Below the pieces are notes generated by a model. That model saw nothing but the letters and a program-made list of their open reading frames with translations. It was not told where the DNA came from and did no database searches. DNA of 64,000 nucleotides from contig CAWHBF010000025.1 of NCBI GenBank assembly GCA_963827515.1, forward strand, positions 310,001 to 374,000, in the 5' to 3' direction. How positions within the stretch are numbered: the first letter of the stretch is position 1; the number at the start of each line of letters is the position of its first letter. The position numbers and the translations under genes were made by a program. The DNA is from JABFSA01 sp963827515 (lineage in GTDB: Bacteria; Acidobacteriota; Vicinamibacteria; Vicinamibacterales; UBA2999). Of this stretch, positions 15,614 to 24,353 are shown one piece after another.

Positions 15614-17549
15614 CTAGCGTGGCTGCGTCACGACATCGACGAGCGCCGGCTCGCCCTTCTTCACCACCGCGAGCGCGCGTCGAATCGCGGGACCCAGTTC
15701 GTTCGGGTTCGTGATCGGTGCCTCGGCAAACACACCCATCCCTTGCGCAATCTTGGCGAAGTCGACGTTCGGGTTGTCGATCGTCGTGCCGATGTGTGCG
15801 CGATCGACACCCCGGTTGTGCCGGTTCCCCATGCGCTGAAGGTGCATGACCTCCTGGTGATACGAGCGGTTGTTGTGCATGACCGTGAGGAGAGGGATCT
15901 TGTGATGCGCCGCCGTCCACAGCACACCCGGCGCGTAGAGAAAGTCGCCGTCACCCTGGATGTTCACCGACAGCCGGCCATACTTCTTGTTGGCCAACGC
16001 GCCGCCCACGGCGGCCGGTAATCCGTAGCCGACCCCGGCGCCTCCAGCGTCGCCGAGGTGCTGATAGTGCTTGTCGAAATCCCAGAGCTTGAATGCCCAT
16101 CCGCTGCTGTTGCCGCTCTCGGACACGAGTGACCAGTCCTCGGTCTTGATCTGCGCCCAGATTTCGGCGGCTAGGCGTGCGGTGCTGACCGGCGTGGCGT
16201 CCCAGGCATACGTCGCTTCCGTGCGCGCCGCCGCGTGCGACCGGGCGTGTGCCTCGGTCAGCCGTTTCCGGCGCTCGTCGAACGCCCGGCGACGATCGTC
16301 GGTGACGAGCTTGCGGCAGGCCTCGGTCAACGCTGGCAGCGTGGCTTCCGCGTCGGCGGCCATCGCCACGTCCACTTCCGGGTATCGCTGGAAGTCCTGG
16401 AAGTTGCTCTTCGTGGAGAGGTCAACCGAGGTGATGCTGATGAGGCGCGTGCCCGGCCTGATGCGCGAGCGTGAGCTCCGGTGCAGTGCGTCGCGGAACG
16501 CCGAGACCGTGCCCCAGAAGTCCGTGAGCTCCAGCCCGAGAATCACATCGGCGCCCGCGATGAGCTGGCCCGCGCTCTCGGACTGGTTGAGCGGGTGCTT
16601 CGACGGGAAGTTCATCCGTCCGTGCTGATCGACGACCGGCGCCTGGATCGATTCAGCCAGCTCAATCAGCTTGGCGATGCCGGCAGGGGTGCGCGCGGCG
16701 CGGTCCGCGACGATCACCGGGTTCTGCGCGTTGACGAGCAGGCGTGCGGCTTCGGCCACGGCGCCTGAATCGCCCTGAGGCGGCGTCGTCTTTGTCAGCT
16801 TCGGTACCCGCAGGCGGGCGGCGATCTCGGCGGGGATTGGATCCTCCTGCAGGCCGCCGTCAATCACCACGAGGACCGGCGACATCGGCGGTGTCATGGC
16901 AATCTTGTAGGCGCGCACGGCCGACTCGGCGAAGTGCGGCAGCGATACCGGGTAGTCGTCCCACTTGGTAAAGTCACGAACCATCGCCGCGGCGTCCTGG
17001 ACGCTGTGCGCCCACTCGACGCCTGGCCGCCGCATGGTGGCATCCAGGGTGTTGCCGGCGAGCATGTACACCGGGACGCGGTCGCAGTAGGCGTTGTAAA
17101 TCGCCATCGAGGCGTGCTGCAGTCCGACCGTGCCGTGGCAGAGCACGGCCATTGGCTTACCCTCGGCCTTGAAATAGGCCTGCGCCATCGCGACAGACGA
17201 CTCCTCGTGACAGCAGGTGATGAACTCCGGCTTCGAGTTGTTGCCGTAGTTGATGATCGATTCGTGGATACCGCGGAAGCTGGAGCCCGGGTTCGAGGCG
17301 ATGTACTCGAAATCGAGCGACTTGAGGACGTCGACCATGAAGTCGCCGCCGGGCCGATCGATCGTGATGAGTTTCGTCATCGCCGGCCGGGTCGGTTTCC
17401 CTGGGCGGAACGGGTGCGGACGCTGGCGTCTGGGCCGGCGGCGCGGCTTGCGGGCTTTCGGCGGCCACTGATCCCGGGACGAGCGCCGCGGCGCTCGTGA
17501 CGGCCGCGCCCTTGAGAAAGTCCCGACGATCGACAGATCGCTTCACCAT
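15614..17549 (-). CDS. Tat-exported thiamine-diphosphate enzyme (acetolactate synthase-like)
   Basis: The catalytic part (15614-17380, about 588 residues) has all three ThDP-enzyme domains: an N-terminal Pyr domain with SNPGSSFRGIHES and the catalytic-type glutamate in CCHEESSVAMAQAY, a central domain, and a PP domain with GDGDFLYAPGVLWTAAHHKIPLLTVMHNNRSYHQE, the GDG...NN cofactor motif. Upstream, one frame away, lies a twin-arginine signal, VDRRDFLKGAAVTSAAALVPG, starting at ATG 17547-17549 with AGGGGG upstream. A one-base change near 17385 would join them. Family members decarboxylate 2-oxo acids or condense pyruvate; export of such an enzyme is unusual. The cytochrome c gene follows on the same strand. 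Confidence 0.83.
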
Positions 17550-17597
17550 CTTGATCCCCCTGAAAATGTGGCCGAAGTTTACCCCAAACGAGGGCCA

Positions 17598-17634
17598 ACC
17601 ACGAAGGACACGAAGTTCGTGTCCTTCGTGGTTC
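17598..17634. repeat. AACCACGAAGGACACGAA palindrome at the MFS stop
   Basis: AACCACGAAGGACACGAA and TTCGTGTCCTTCGTGGTT form a near-perfect hairpin with a one-base centre. It touches the stop codon of the MFS gene and precedes the Tat-exported enzyme gene by about 50 bases. Larger relatives lie at 18256-18346 and 58098-58192. It could work as a terminator, although there is no T run. Confidence 0.85.
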
Positions 17635-19038
17635 AGGGCGCGATGTCCTCGAGGCGACGGTTGCGCGTCTCGAGCACCCGCGTGGCCGCCACGGCGCCGA
17701 TCAATCCGGCGGCGGCGAACATGAGGAAGACCGCGCCCGTGCCCTGCGAGGCGACGAGGTACCCCACGAGGAGCGGTCCCGCGGCCGATGCCAGACGCAG
17801 CCAGCAGGTGGCCGAGCCCGTGCCGATCGCTCGCATCCGGGTGGGATAGATCTCCGGCGTGTAGAGATAGAGCACGGCGTTGACCGACCCGACGATCCCG
17901 TAGCTCAGTGTCACCAGGACGATCACCGCCGTGACCGATCCCGACGCGAAAGTGCCGAGCGCGGCCAGCAGGACCGCACCGGCGGTGAAGCAGACCATCA
18001 TCCATCTGCGACGCCCGGTCCGGTCGATGGCGAACGCGCACCCCAGCAGGATGACGACCTGCGCCACATTCGTGAGTGTGCCCGCGCGCAGCGACTGCTG
18101 CAGGCTGAGGCCGTACACGCTGTTGTACAGCGTGGGCATCCAGTTGTTCAGCCCGTTGGTGATGAAGTAGGCGCTCGCCCAGAGCGTCCAGACGATGGCG
18201 GTACGACCGCGATAAATCGGAGAGAGGAGTTCAGTCCAGCGAGTGCGGGCAACGGAACCACGAAGGTCACGAAGAGCATCAGGGTTTCGAGGATCAGGAA
18301 GCCCACCTGATGGTGAGTCCTCGTGGTCGTCGTGTCCTTCGTGGTTTCGCTGCTCCCGTCTGTCGAGGCCTCGATCTCGCGGATGATGGCCTCGGCGTCC
18401 GACAGCCTGCCTCGTCCGATCAGCCAGCGCGGCGATTCCCGCAGGCGCAGGAGCAGTCCCGCGATGATCAGGCCAGGCACCGCTCCGATGAGGAACATCA
18501 CCTGCCAGCCGAGCGTCGGTACCACGAGCGCGCCGACCTGGCCTGTCACCATGAGGCCGATCGGGAAGATCATCTCGTAGAGCATGAAGAAGCGCCCGCG
18601 GCCCTTCGCTTTCGAGAGCTCGTTGATGTACACCGCCGCGACGGGCATCTCACCGCCGACACCGATGCCCTGGATCAGGCGAAGCACGAGAAGGGTCGGC
18701 AGGTTTCCGGCCAGCGCACAGGCCAGGCTCATGACCGACATGAGCGCCGTCGCAGCTGCTGCGCTCGGCACTCGCCCGTACCGCTCGGCAAGGCTACCGA
18801 ATAGCAGTGCGCCGACGAACTGTCCGAGGTAGCCCGCCGCGATCAGCCAGCCTATTTCTTGGGCTGAGATCCCCCACAGGCGCACCAGGACCGGCAGCAC
18901 GAAGGCCAGAGACAGAGCATCAAAGGCGTCGAAAAACGTCGCGCTGCCCATGATGACGCGGGCGCGGAGGTGCCAGCGCGAGAAGGGCACGCGTTCGAGT
19001 CGTGCGATGAGCGACGCGGCCGAGGCAGGTTCACTCAC
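17633..19038 (-). CDS. MFS transporter (metabolite:H+ symporter type) interrupted by a repeat
   Basis: The N-terminal half (19038 down to about 18350) has six membrane segments with family marks: MGSATFFDAFDALSLAFVLPVL, the loop GSLAERYGRVPSAA, and LRLIQGIGVGGEMPVAAVYINE, typical of the aromatic acid/sugar symporter group. In the central cytoplasmic loop (REIEAST...) a CACGAAGG palindrome is inserted. After it the proper frame (TELLSPIYRGRTAIVWTLWA, then WMPTLYNSVYGLSLQQSLRAG and the second LLGCAFAIDRTGRRRWM) is one step off. The start GTG 19036-19038 overlaps the hydrolase stop by four bases, so the pair is translationally coupled. Likely substrate: an organic acid used by neighbouring enzymes. 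Confidence 0.82.
18256..18346. repeat. CACGAAGG palindrome inside the MFS gene
   Basis: The ends AACCACGAAGGTCACGAAG-like and its inverse CGTGTCCTTCGTGGTT flank a central stretch that also contains inverted CACCTGATGGTG. The whole sits in the loop between membrane segments six and seven, where an insertion would do least harm. Translation of the left part gives the low-complexity ETTKDTTTTRTHH. Confidence 0.8.
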
Positions 19039-19871
19039 GCGCGGCGTTCGGCGGCGCGGAGGTTCAGCGCGCGAAGCTCGGAAGCAATGGCGCCGGGATG
19101 TTCGATAGGTGTGAGGTGTCTGGCGCGCGCGAGGACGGTCATCGTCGATTGCGGGATCGCGTCGTGCAGCTGACGCGCCATTTCGACCGGCGTCGCGTAG
19201 TCCTCCTCGCCGACGACCACTGCGACGGGCATTCGAAACGCCGAGAGGTAGGAGCGCACGTCCACGGCTCCCAGTAGGTCGCACGCCGCGGCATAGCAGG
19301 CGAGGTCGCTCGCGACGAACACGTCGAGCGTCCGTTTCAGCACCTCGGGATGGCTGGCGCGGAACTCGTCGGAGAACCAGCGTGTGGACTGAAATCCGAA
19401 AAGTGCGGCCATGCCCTTGGCCTTCGCCGCGTCCGCCCGTTCCTTGAACTTCTCCGGCGCATCCGCGCCGTACCACGCCGTCGTATCGATGAGTCCGAGC
19501 GCGGTGACGCGATGTGGAAAGAGCCCGGCAAAGGCGAGCGCCACGCAGCCGCCCATCGAGCAGCCGGCGACAGTGGCCGACGTCCACCCAACGTGGTCGA
19601 GCAGCTCTGCCAGATCCTTCGCGAACAGCTCCGCCGTGTAGGTGACGGCCCGGCGGTCGGATTGGCCGTGACCTCGGCAGTCGTACGTCAGCACGTCTGT
19701 GTCGCCTTCGAGTTGGCCGGCCACACCATCCCAGACGCTGCGGTCGAGCGCGAGGGAGTGGATCAGGACGAGACGAGGCGCGTTCGGCTGCTTCGAAGAG
19801 CGAAGTGTGTAGGCGAGGACCGAGCCGTCAGACAGGGTGAGCGAGCTGGTCGCGATCGTGCGTTGTGTCAT
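19035..19871 (-). CDS. Alpha/beta hydrolase, 3-oxoadipate enol-lactonase-like
   Basis: The product of 278 residues is a cytoplasmic alpha/beta hydrolase. The oxyanion region is LVLIHSLALDRSVWDGV, followed by YDCRGHGQSD, the nucleophile elbow AGCSMGGCVAL (Ser near residue 106), a catalytic Asp in VVVGEEDYATP, and His in ARHLTPIEHPG. This set is closest to PcaD-type enol-lactonases of the beta-ketoadipate route, although the family is broad. It is followed with a four-base overlap by the MFS gene. With the UbiD, hydroxylase and amidohydrolase genes it fits an aromatic-acid pathway. Confidence 0.87.
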   Translation of the reverse strand: MTQRTIATSSLTLSDGSVLAYTLRSSKQPNAPRLVLIHSLALDRSVWDGVAGQLEGDTDVLTYDCRGHGQSDRRAVTYTAELFAKDLAELLDHVGWTSATVAGCSMGGCVALAFAGLFPHRVTALGLIDTTAWYGADAPEKFKERADAAKAKGMAALFGFQSTRWFSDEFRASHPEVLKRTLDVFVASDLACYAAACDLLGAVDVRSYLSAFRMPVAVVVGEEDYATPVEMARQLHDAIPQSTMTVLARARHLTPIEHPGAIASELRALNLRAAERRA

Positions 19872-20028
19872 GCGTCGGGGCGTACTATATCGCGCCGGCG
19901 CGTCCTGAAGGCTTCATGGCGAGTCTGGTCCCTCCGCCAGTCCTGCTGGTTTCGAGACGCTTGCATTCAGCCACGACGGACTGATACAAAGTGCCCACCT
20001 ACCGGAGGGTCAATCAGAGGGAGGACTT

Positions 20029-20436
20029 ATGAACCGCGTTGTGCTTCGCGCCGTTCTGGCCATCGCAGCCGTCGCGTTGGTGGCGATTCCCGTCAAGGCC
20101 CACCATTCGTTTGCGGCCGCGTTCGATGAGAACAAGCCGGTGGCGGTCACCGGCGTGGTCACCGAAATCCGACTCGAGAATCCGCACTCCTGGTTCTACG
20201 TGGACGTGACCGACGAGACCGGCAAGGTCACGAGATGGGGCTTCGAAGGCAATACGCCGACCTCGCTCATCCGCGCCGGCTACAAGCGAGACGCGGTCAA
20301 GGTTGGGGACAAGGTCACCATCAAGGGCTCGAGGGCCAGGGACCTGTCGGCGACCATGGGCGCCGCCCGCGAAATCATCTTGCAGGACGGTCGAACGTTC
20401 GTCGTCGGGCCCAAGGGCGCGGCCGACGCGTACTGA
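20029..20436 (+). CDS. DUF6152 family secreted protein
   Basis: This second DUF6152 copy has 135 residues, a strong ribosome binding site (AGGGAGG before ATG 20029), and a Sec signal ending before AHHSFAAAFDENKPV. The core reads TGVVTEIRLENPHSWFYVDVTDETGKVTRWGFEG and GDKVTIKGSRARDLSATMGAAREIILQDGRTF. Relative to the copy at 549 it keeps HHSF and NPHSW exactly, and is the more canonical member. The next gene starts nine bases after the stop, giving the same DUF6152 then PDLSGVW order as at 549-1772. Confidence 0.9.
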   Translation: MNRVVLRAVLAIAAVALVAIPVKAHHSFAAAFDENKPVAVTGVVTEIRLENPHSWFYVDVTDETGKVTRWGFEGNTPTSLIRAGYKRDAVKVGDKVTIKGSRARDLSATMGAAREIILQDGRTFVVGPKGAADAY

Positions 20437-20444
20437 GGGACGAC

Positions 20445-21215
20445 ATGCGAGCCATCATTCTCGCCCTCGTATTTCTGTCGGCGCCCGCGTTCGCGCAGGA
20501 GGTGCAGTGGAAGCCGGAAGGTCCAGTCCCACGCGCCACGGACGGGAAACCGGATCTGAGCGGCGTCTGGTGGCTGGGCCGTGAGCCGGCCCTCGAGGAA
20601 GGCCGCGTAGGGGCGCCTCGAAGTGGTCCGGCGCCCGCGGTGGCGCCAGGCTCCACCTTTGCCAGCTTGTACACGCCTGAAGCCGCAGCCAAGGCGAAGA
20701 CGCTCGCCGACAAGGACGATCCGTCGCTGCGGTGCATTCCGAGCGTCGGCGGCCCGCCGCAGACCAATATCATTCAACTCGTCCAGACACCGAAGCTCGT
20801 CGTGCTCCTTCAGGAGACGTTTCACGGTTTCCGGCTGATTCCCACCGAGCCCGGGCGCACGCACAGCGACACGCAGCCGCCTTCGTACTGGGGCGATTCG
20901 GTCGGTCGATGGGAGGGCGACACGCTGGTCGTGGATGTGACGACGTTCAACGATCGGAACTGGATTTCACCCCAGGGCATCGTGTCGTTTCATTCCGATG
21001 CGCTGCACGTGACCGAACGGTATCGGCGATTCGCGGCGAACGCGATGGAGGTCGAGAAGACCTATGACGATCCGAAGGTGCTGATGCGACCGTGGGTCGA
21101 CAAGAAGGTATACCGGCTGGCGCCGTTCGATCAGGTGATGGAAGCGATGTGCACCGGGACGGAAACGGCAGCCCTGATGGAAGCGGCCGCCAAGGAGAAC
21201 TACGGGAAGAAATAA
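20445..21215 (+). CDS. Secreted PDLSGVW-motif protein
   Basis: This 256-residue protein is the intact member of the family whose frameshifted copy is at 971. It has a Sec signal (AIILALVFLSAPAFAQ), the motif DGKPDLSGVWWLG near residue 35, SLRCIPSVGGPP, GFRLIPTEPGRTHSD, and GDSVGRWEGDTLVVDVTTFNDRNWI, then VTERYRRF and a C-terminal YDDPKVLMRPWVDKK. Near residue 55 the peptide GRVGAPRSGPAPAV resembles the peptide encoded by the GTAGGGCGGGT palindrome and may be an old in-frame insertion. Function is unknown; the fixed pairing with DUF6152 suggests both proteins act together outside the cytoplasm. Confidence 0.83.
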   Translation: MRAIILALVFLSAPAFAQEVQWKPEGPVPRATDGKPDLSGVWWLGREPALEEGRVGAPRSGPAPAVAPGSTFASLYTPEAAAKAKTLADKDDPSLRCIPSVGGPPQTNIIQLVQTPKLVVLLQETFHGFRLIPTEPGRTHSDTQPPSYWGDSVGRWEGDTLVVDVTTFNDRNWISPQGIVSFHSDALHVTERYRRFAANAMEVEKTYDDPKVLMRPWVDKKVYRLAPFDQVMEAMCTGTETAALMEAAAKENYGKK

Positions 21216-21232
21216 GACACGAGCGCGCGGCC

Positions 21233-22297
21233 CTACCAGTTCAGGAGGCGCTGGCGTGCCTCGCGAACGACGGGAGGCGTGGATGCCTCCTCCGTATCGC
21301 CCGACTCTCGTCGGTCAAGGCCGTATTTCCCGCGCAGCAGCTGCACCGTCGTGGAAACGGCTTTGCGATACGCACCCGCCGCATACTTCCCGGCGTACAG
21401 TCGTTCGTAGCCCAGGACAAGATCAGCGTGGTTCTGAGCAAGCCACTGCATGAAGTGTTCGCGTGTGCCTCCTTCGAGAAACATGACGTTGCAGCCGAGG
21501 AAGCATGCGCCGTGATCGGCGGCTGCTTTTACTGTTCGTTCGAGCAGAGCTGGCTTTGAGGTGAGTCCCGGTACGATCGGATTCATCAGCACACCGGCTC
21601 GGACACCAGCGTTCACGAGCTCACGAACGGCGCGGAGCCGCTGCAGAGGGTGTGCGGTGCCGGGCTCGAGTTGTCGCCACGCGTCTTCATCGACGGTCGG
21701 CACACTGACACACACGGTGCAGCCCGCCGCCCTGGCCATGTCCGCCAGCAGGTCCTTGTCACGCACGACCATCGGCCCCTTCGTCACGACACCGACAGGG
21801 TTGCGAAACTCATGGAGCGCCTCCAGGGCACGCCGAGTGAGCGTGTAGTGGCCTTCGATTGGTTGATAGCAGTCGGTCGCAGTCCCCATCGCGACGTAAT
21901 CCCCGCGCCACGCCGGCGACTGCAACTCCCGGCGCAGGACGGCGACGAAGTTCGTCTTCACGAAGATGACGGAAGCGAAGTCATCGTCGGCGCCAAGTTC
22001 GAACTGCGTGTGGTAGCGCCGCGCGTAACAGTAGTGACAGCCGTGGGTGCAGCCCCTGTATGGGTTTAGCGTCCACTGGAAGGGCATACCCTTCACCTCG
22101 TTGAGGGCAGAACGGCAGTGGACCTCCTGATATCGAGCGGCGTCGGCTCGGCGCACGGCGCCGGAGAGCGCGTCGGGCCCTCCCTGGCGCACAGCCTCGG
22201 CGACCTCCCTGGTCGTCGGCGATGTCTTCCCGAGATCGAATAGAAGAATTGGTGTTTCCACGTGTATTTCGCTCATAATTCGTATTATGTTCGCCAT
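21233..22297 (-). CDS. Radical SAM protein, Rv2578c/PA0069-like
   Basis: The product of 354 residues carries the radical SAM cluster motif CTHGCHYCYARRYH (CxxxCxxC) near residue 84, in the context TLNPYRGCTHGCHYCYA typical of the spore-photoproduct-lyase-related Rv2578c group. The upstream segment RYQEVHCRSALNEVKGMPFQ and the downstream ATDCYQPIEGHYTLTRRALEAL and TKGPMVVRDKDLL are also family features. Biochemical function is unknown, though DNA-repair roles have been proposed for relatives. The gene converges on the PDLSGVW gene and is divergent from the DUF2272 gene. Either MANII at 22297 or MSEIH, 21 bases later, could be the start; neither has a clear ribosome binding site. Confidence 0.9.
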   Translation of the reverse strand: MANIIRIMSEIHVETPILLFDLGKTSPTTREVAEAVRQGGPDALSGAVRRADAARYQEVHCRSALNEVKGMPFQWTLNPYRGCTHGCHYCYARRYHTQFELGADDDFASVIFVKTNFVAVLRRELQSPAWRGDYVAMGTATDCYQPIEGHYTLTRRALEALHEFRNPVGVVTKGPMVVRDKDLLADMARAAGCTVCVSVPTVDEDAWRQLEPGTAHPLQRLRAVRELVNAGVRAGVLMNPIVPGLTSKPALLERTVKAAADHGACFLGCNVMFLEGGTREHFMQWLAQNHADLVLGYERLYAGKYAAGAYRKAVSTTVQLLRGKYGLDRRESGDTEEASTPPVVREARQRLLNW

Positions 22298-22371
22298 CGT
22301 ATCATGGCCGCATAGTTGGCGGCCAAGGCCTGAATCCCACCGACCCGTTTACTGCGACCGACAGGAGAGTT

Positions 22372-23463
22372 GTGCTACCGTCCTCCACCGTCAAAAGGAT
22401 GCCTTCGCGATCCCTCGTCCGGTTGTCGATCGTTGCGCTGGTGATGCTCGCGGACGGCCGCGGTGTCTCGGCACAGCATCCCGGCTTCGAGCGATTGCCA
22501 GCTGATGTGTTCGATGTCGTGCCGCCGTCCGCGCGCGTGCGCGGTCTGCCTGGCGTGATGGCCGTGCAGCCACGCACGTGCCGGACCCTGCCGACCGCCG
22601 ACACGAGACGCCGCATCGTTGACGTGGCCGTTCAGGAGTGGGCATTCTTCGGGTTTCGTCTGGCTGCGGCGAACGACACCGACGACAACGACCCACCGCC
22701 AACGTTGACGAGCGACGACGGTGAGCGGCGGCGCGGTCGTCGATCGAGGCTTTCGCCGGCTGAAGCCGAACGCGTGGCGGATTCGATCGCCGGGTACTGG
22801 GCGGTCACGGCCGAGGGGTCGTGGATTGTCGCGAGGCAGAACGACCGCTGGAACCTGGACGGCATCGACGCACGGTGGAACGCTCCGTGGTCGGCTGCTT
22901 TCGTGTCGTGGGTCATGTGCGAAGCAGGTCTGGGCGCGACCACCCAGTTCCAGCGGGCGATCGCCCACTACACCTACATCGATCAGGCGATCCGCGCGCG
23001 CGATGGGAGTGCGTCGCAGGCGGCGTTTGCCGCCTACGATCCCGGCGAGACGGGGATCGAACCTGGCGACCTGTTGTGCTCCTCGCGCCGCCCGACCTAT
23101 CGCACCATCGCGGAGCGGCGGCGGCAGATGGGTGTCGGCGCGCGAAGCCACTGCGACGTGGTGGTGTCAGTTGATCAGCCGGGCAAGCGGATTCTGGCGA
23201 TCGGGGGCAACGTGCGCGGAGTGGTCAGCTTGAAGTCGTTTCCCGCGATCCTCGAGGTGGGCAAGCCGCTTCGGCTCGACACGGGCGACGGCGGGCGCCG
23301 GATCTTTGCTCACCTGAAGCTGCGCGCCGGCGCTGTCGACTCGAGGGCGATTGAGACGAGCCCCACGGTTCATGCCTCAGGGTGTGCCGTTGGCACCGCG
23401 GTGCGTGCCCATCGTCTTGCGCCGCCGCTCGCCGCAGTGGGCATAGTCGCCGCTCGCTGCTGA
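22372..23463 (+). CDS. DUF2272 domain secreted protein
   Basis: The product of 363 residues starts with GTG at 22372, five bases after AGGAGA. A hydrophobic signal (LVRLSIVALVMLADG) leads to an exported protein whose domain, residues about 75-300, has the DUF2272 core: VAVQEWAFFGF, NAPWSAAFVSWVMCEAGLG, AHYTYIDQAIRARDG, IEPGDLLCSSR and SHCDVVVSVD. DUF2272 looks related to CHAP/NlpC-P60 amidases, with a possible Cys-His pair in GDLLC and SHCDVV, which hints at cell-wall work; this is inference. The gene ends at a pair of hairpin repeats. Confidence 0.8.
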   Translation: MLPSSTVKRMPSRSLVRLSIVALVMLADGRGVSAQHPGFERLPADVFDVVPPSARVRGLPGVMAVQPRTCRTLPTADTRRRIVDVAVQEWAFFGFRLAAANDTDDNDPPPTLTSDDGERRRGRRSRLSPAEAERVADSIAGYWAVTAEGSWIVARQNDRWNLDGIDARWNAPWSAAFVSWVMCEAGLGATTQFQRAIAHYTYIDQAIRARDGSASQAAFAAYDPGETGIEPGDLLCSSRRPTYRTIAERRRQMGVGARSHCDVVVSVDQPGKRILAIGGNVRGVVSLKSFPAILEVGKPLRLDTGDGGRRIFAHLKLRAGAVDSRAIETSPTVHASGCAVGTAVRAHRLAPPLAAVGIVAARC

Positions 23464-23464
23464 C

Positions 23465-23560
23465 GCGCAGGCTGAAGCCTGCGCTCTACGTCATTCCAGA
23501 CTCGGCGATTCTCGTTTCTGCGCTCCCGCCACCCGTAGAGCGCACGCTTTAGCGTGCGCG
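23465..23560. repeat. Two CTTYAG-loop hairpins between genes
   Basis: CGCAGGCTGAAGCCTGCG followed by CTCTAC (23465-23490) and, about 45 bases on, GTAGAGCGCACGCTTTAGCGTGCG (23534-23560) are arranged as outward-facing units of the GTAGAGCG family. The region 23561-23700 holds no recognisable gene before the ribosome binding site of the next one. Confidence 0.83.
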
Positions 23561-23716
23561 AACGTAACGCGAGATGCGACTGCGCTCACGCCAACCTGGT
23601 CAACTACATCTAGATGAAAACTGCTCCAGCTTGTCGGGGACCCGGCCGACGGTTGGCGCCGAGGACTGCGGACACCATCAACTGGTGAGCTAAGATTCTT
23701 TGAGGAGGTGTTTTCC

Positions 23717-24349
23717 ATGAATCGCAGCCTTGGCGTTGTCGTGCTCGCAATCGTTCCTCTTATGGTGGTGCTGATGGACCGGGCGTTCGCCCAGCAGGCG
23801 CCTCGCACAGGTTTCTTCGTCACGAGTTCCGCATCCGGCACTGGCGATCTCGGAGGCCTGACAGGCGCCGACCAACGCTGCCAGGCGCTTGCGAAGACGG
23901 CCGGCGTGGGCAATCGAACCTGGCGGGCCTATCTCAGCACGACCGGTGCCGGTGGCGTCAACGCCAGAGATCGCATCGGCGCCGGCCCCTGGCACAACGT
24001 CAAGGGCGCGCTCGTGGCCCAGAGCGTCGCCGATCTGCACTCCGACAAGGCGAACATCAATGCTGACACGGCGCTCGACGAGCAGGGACGAACGATCAAT
24101 GCAACGGGAGCGCCGAACAGGCACGACATTCTGACGGGCTCGACGACCGACGGTCGAGCCACTGAAATGACCTGCCAGAACTGGACGAGCAGCGGTCCCG
24201 GGTCGGCGATGTTGGGGCATCACGATCGCCTGGCCCGCGGAACTCCAGGCTCGCCGTGGAACTCCGCGCATGCGTCGCAGGGCTGCTCCGCGGAGAACCT
24301 CCGGGCCACGGGCGGAGCGGGCCTGCTCTACTGCTTCGCGGCTGACTAG
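23717..24349 (+). CDS. Secreted lectin-like protein (DUF1554/endostatin-like fold)
   Basis: This 210-residue protein starts at ATG 23717, seven bases after GAGGAGGTG, and has a Sec signal ending near AFAQQ. The mature sequence begins GFFVTSSASGTGDLGGLTGADQRCQALAKTAG and continues TWRAYLSTT, ARDRIGAGPWHNVKG, and a Cys-rich C-terminal half with MTCQNWTSS, GHHDRL, ASQGCSAENLRATGGAGLLYCFA. These are marks of the DUF1554 group, which has a C-type-lectin-like or endostatin-like fold. It may bind surface ligands. The gene is alone between two blocks of hairpin repeats. Confidence 0.75.
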   Translation: MNRSLGVVVLAIVPLMVVLMDRAFAQQAPRTGFFVTSSASGTGDLGGLTGADQRCQALAKTAGVGNRTWRAYLSTTGAGGVNARDRIGAGPWHNVKGALVAQSVADLHSDKANINADTALDEQGRTINATGAPNRHDILTGSTTDGRATEMTCQNWTSSGPGSAMLGHHDRLARGTPGSPWNSAHASQGCSAENLRATGGAGLLYCFAAD

Positions 24350-24353
24350 GGCA

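Noticed and set aside
23561..23700. Small gene in the space before the lectin-like gene
   Set aside because: No frame with a start, ribosome binding site and plausible composition was seen.
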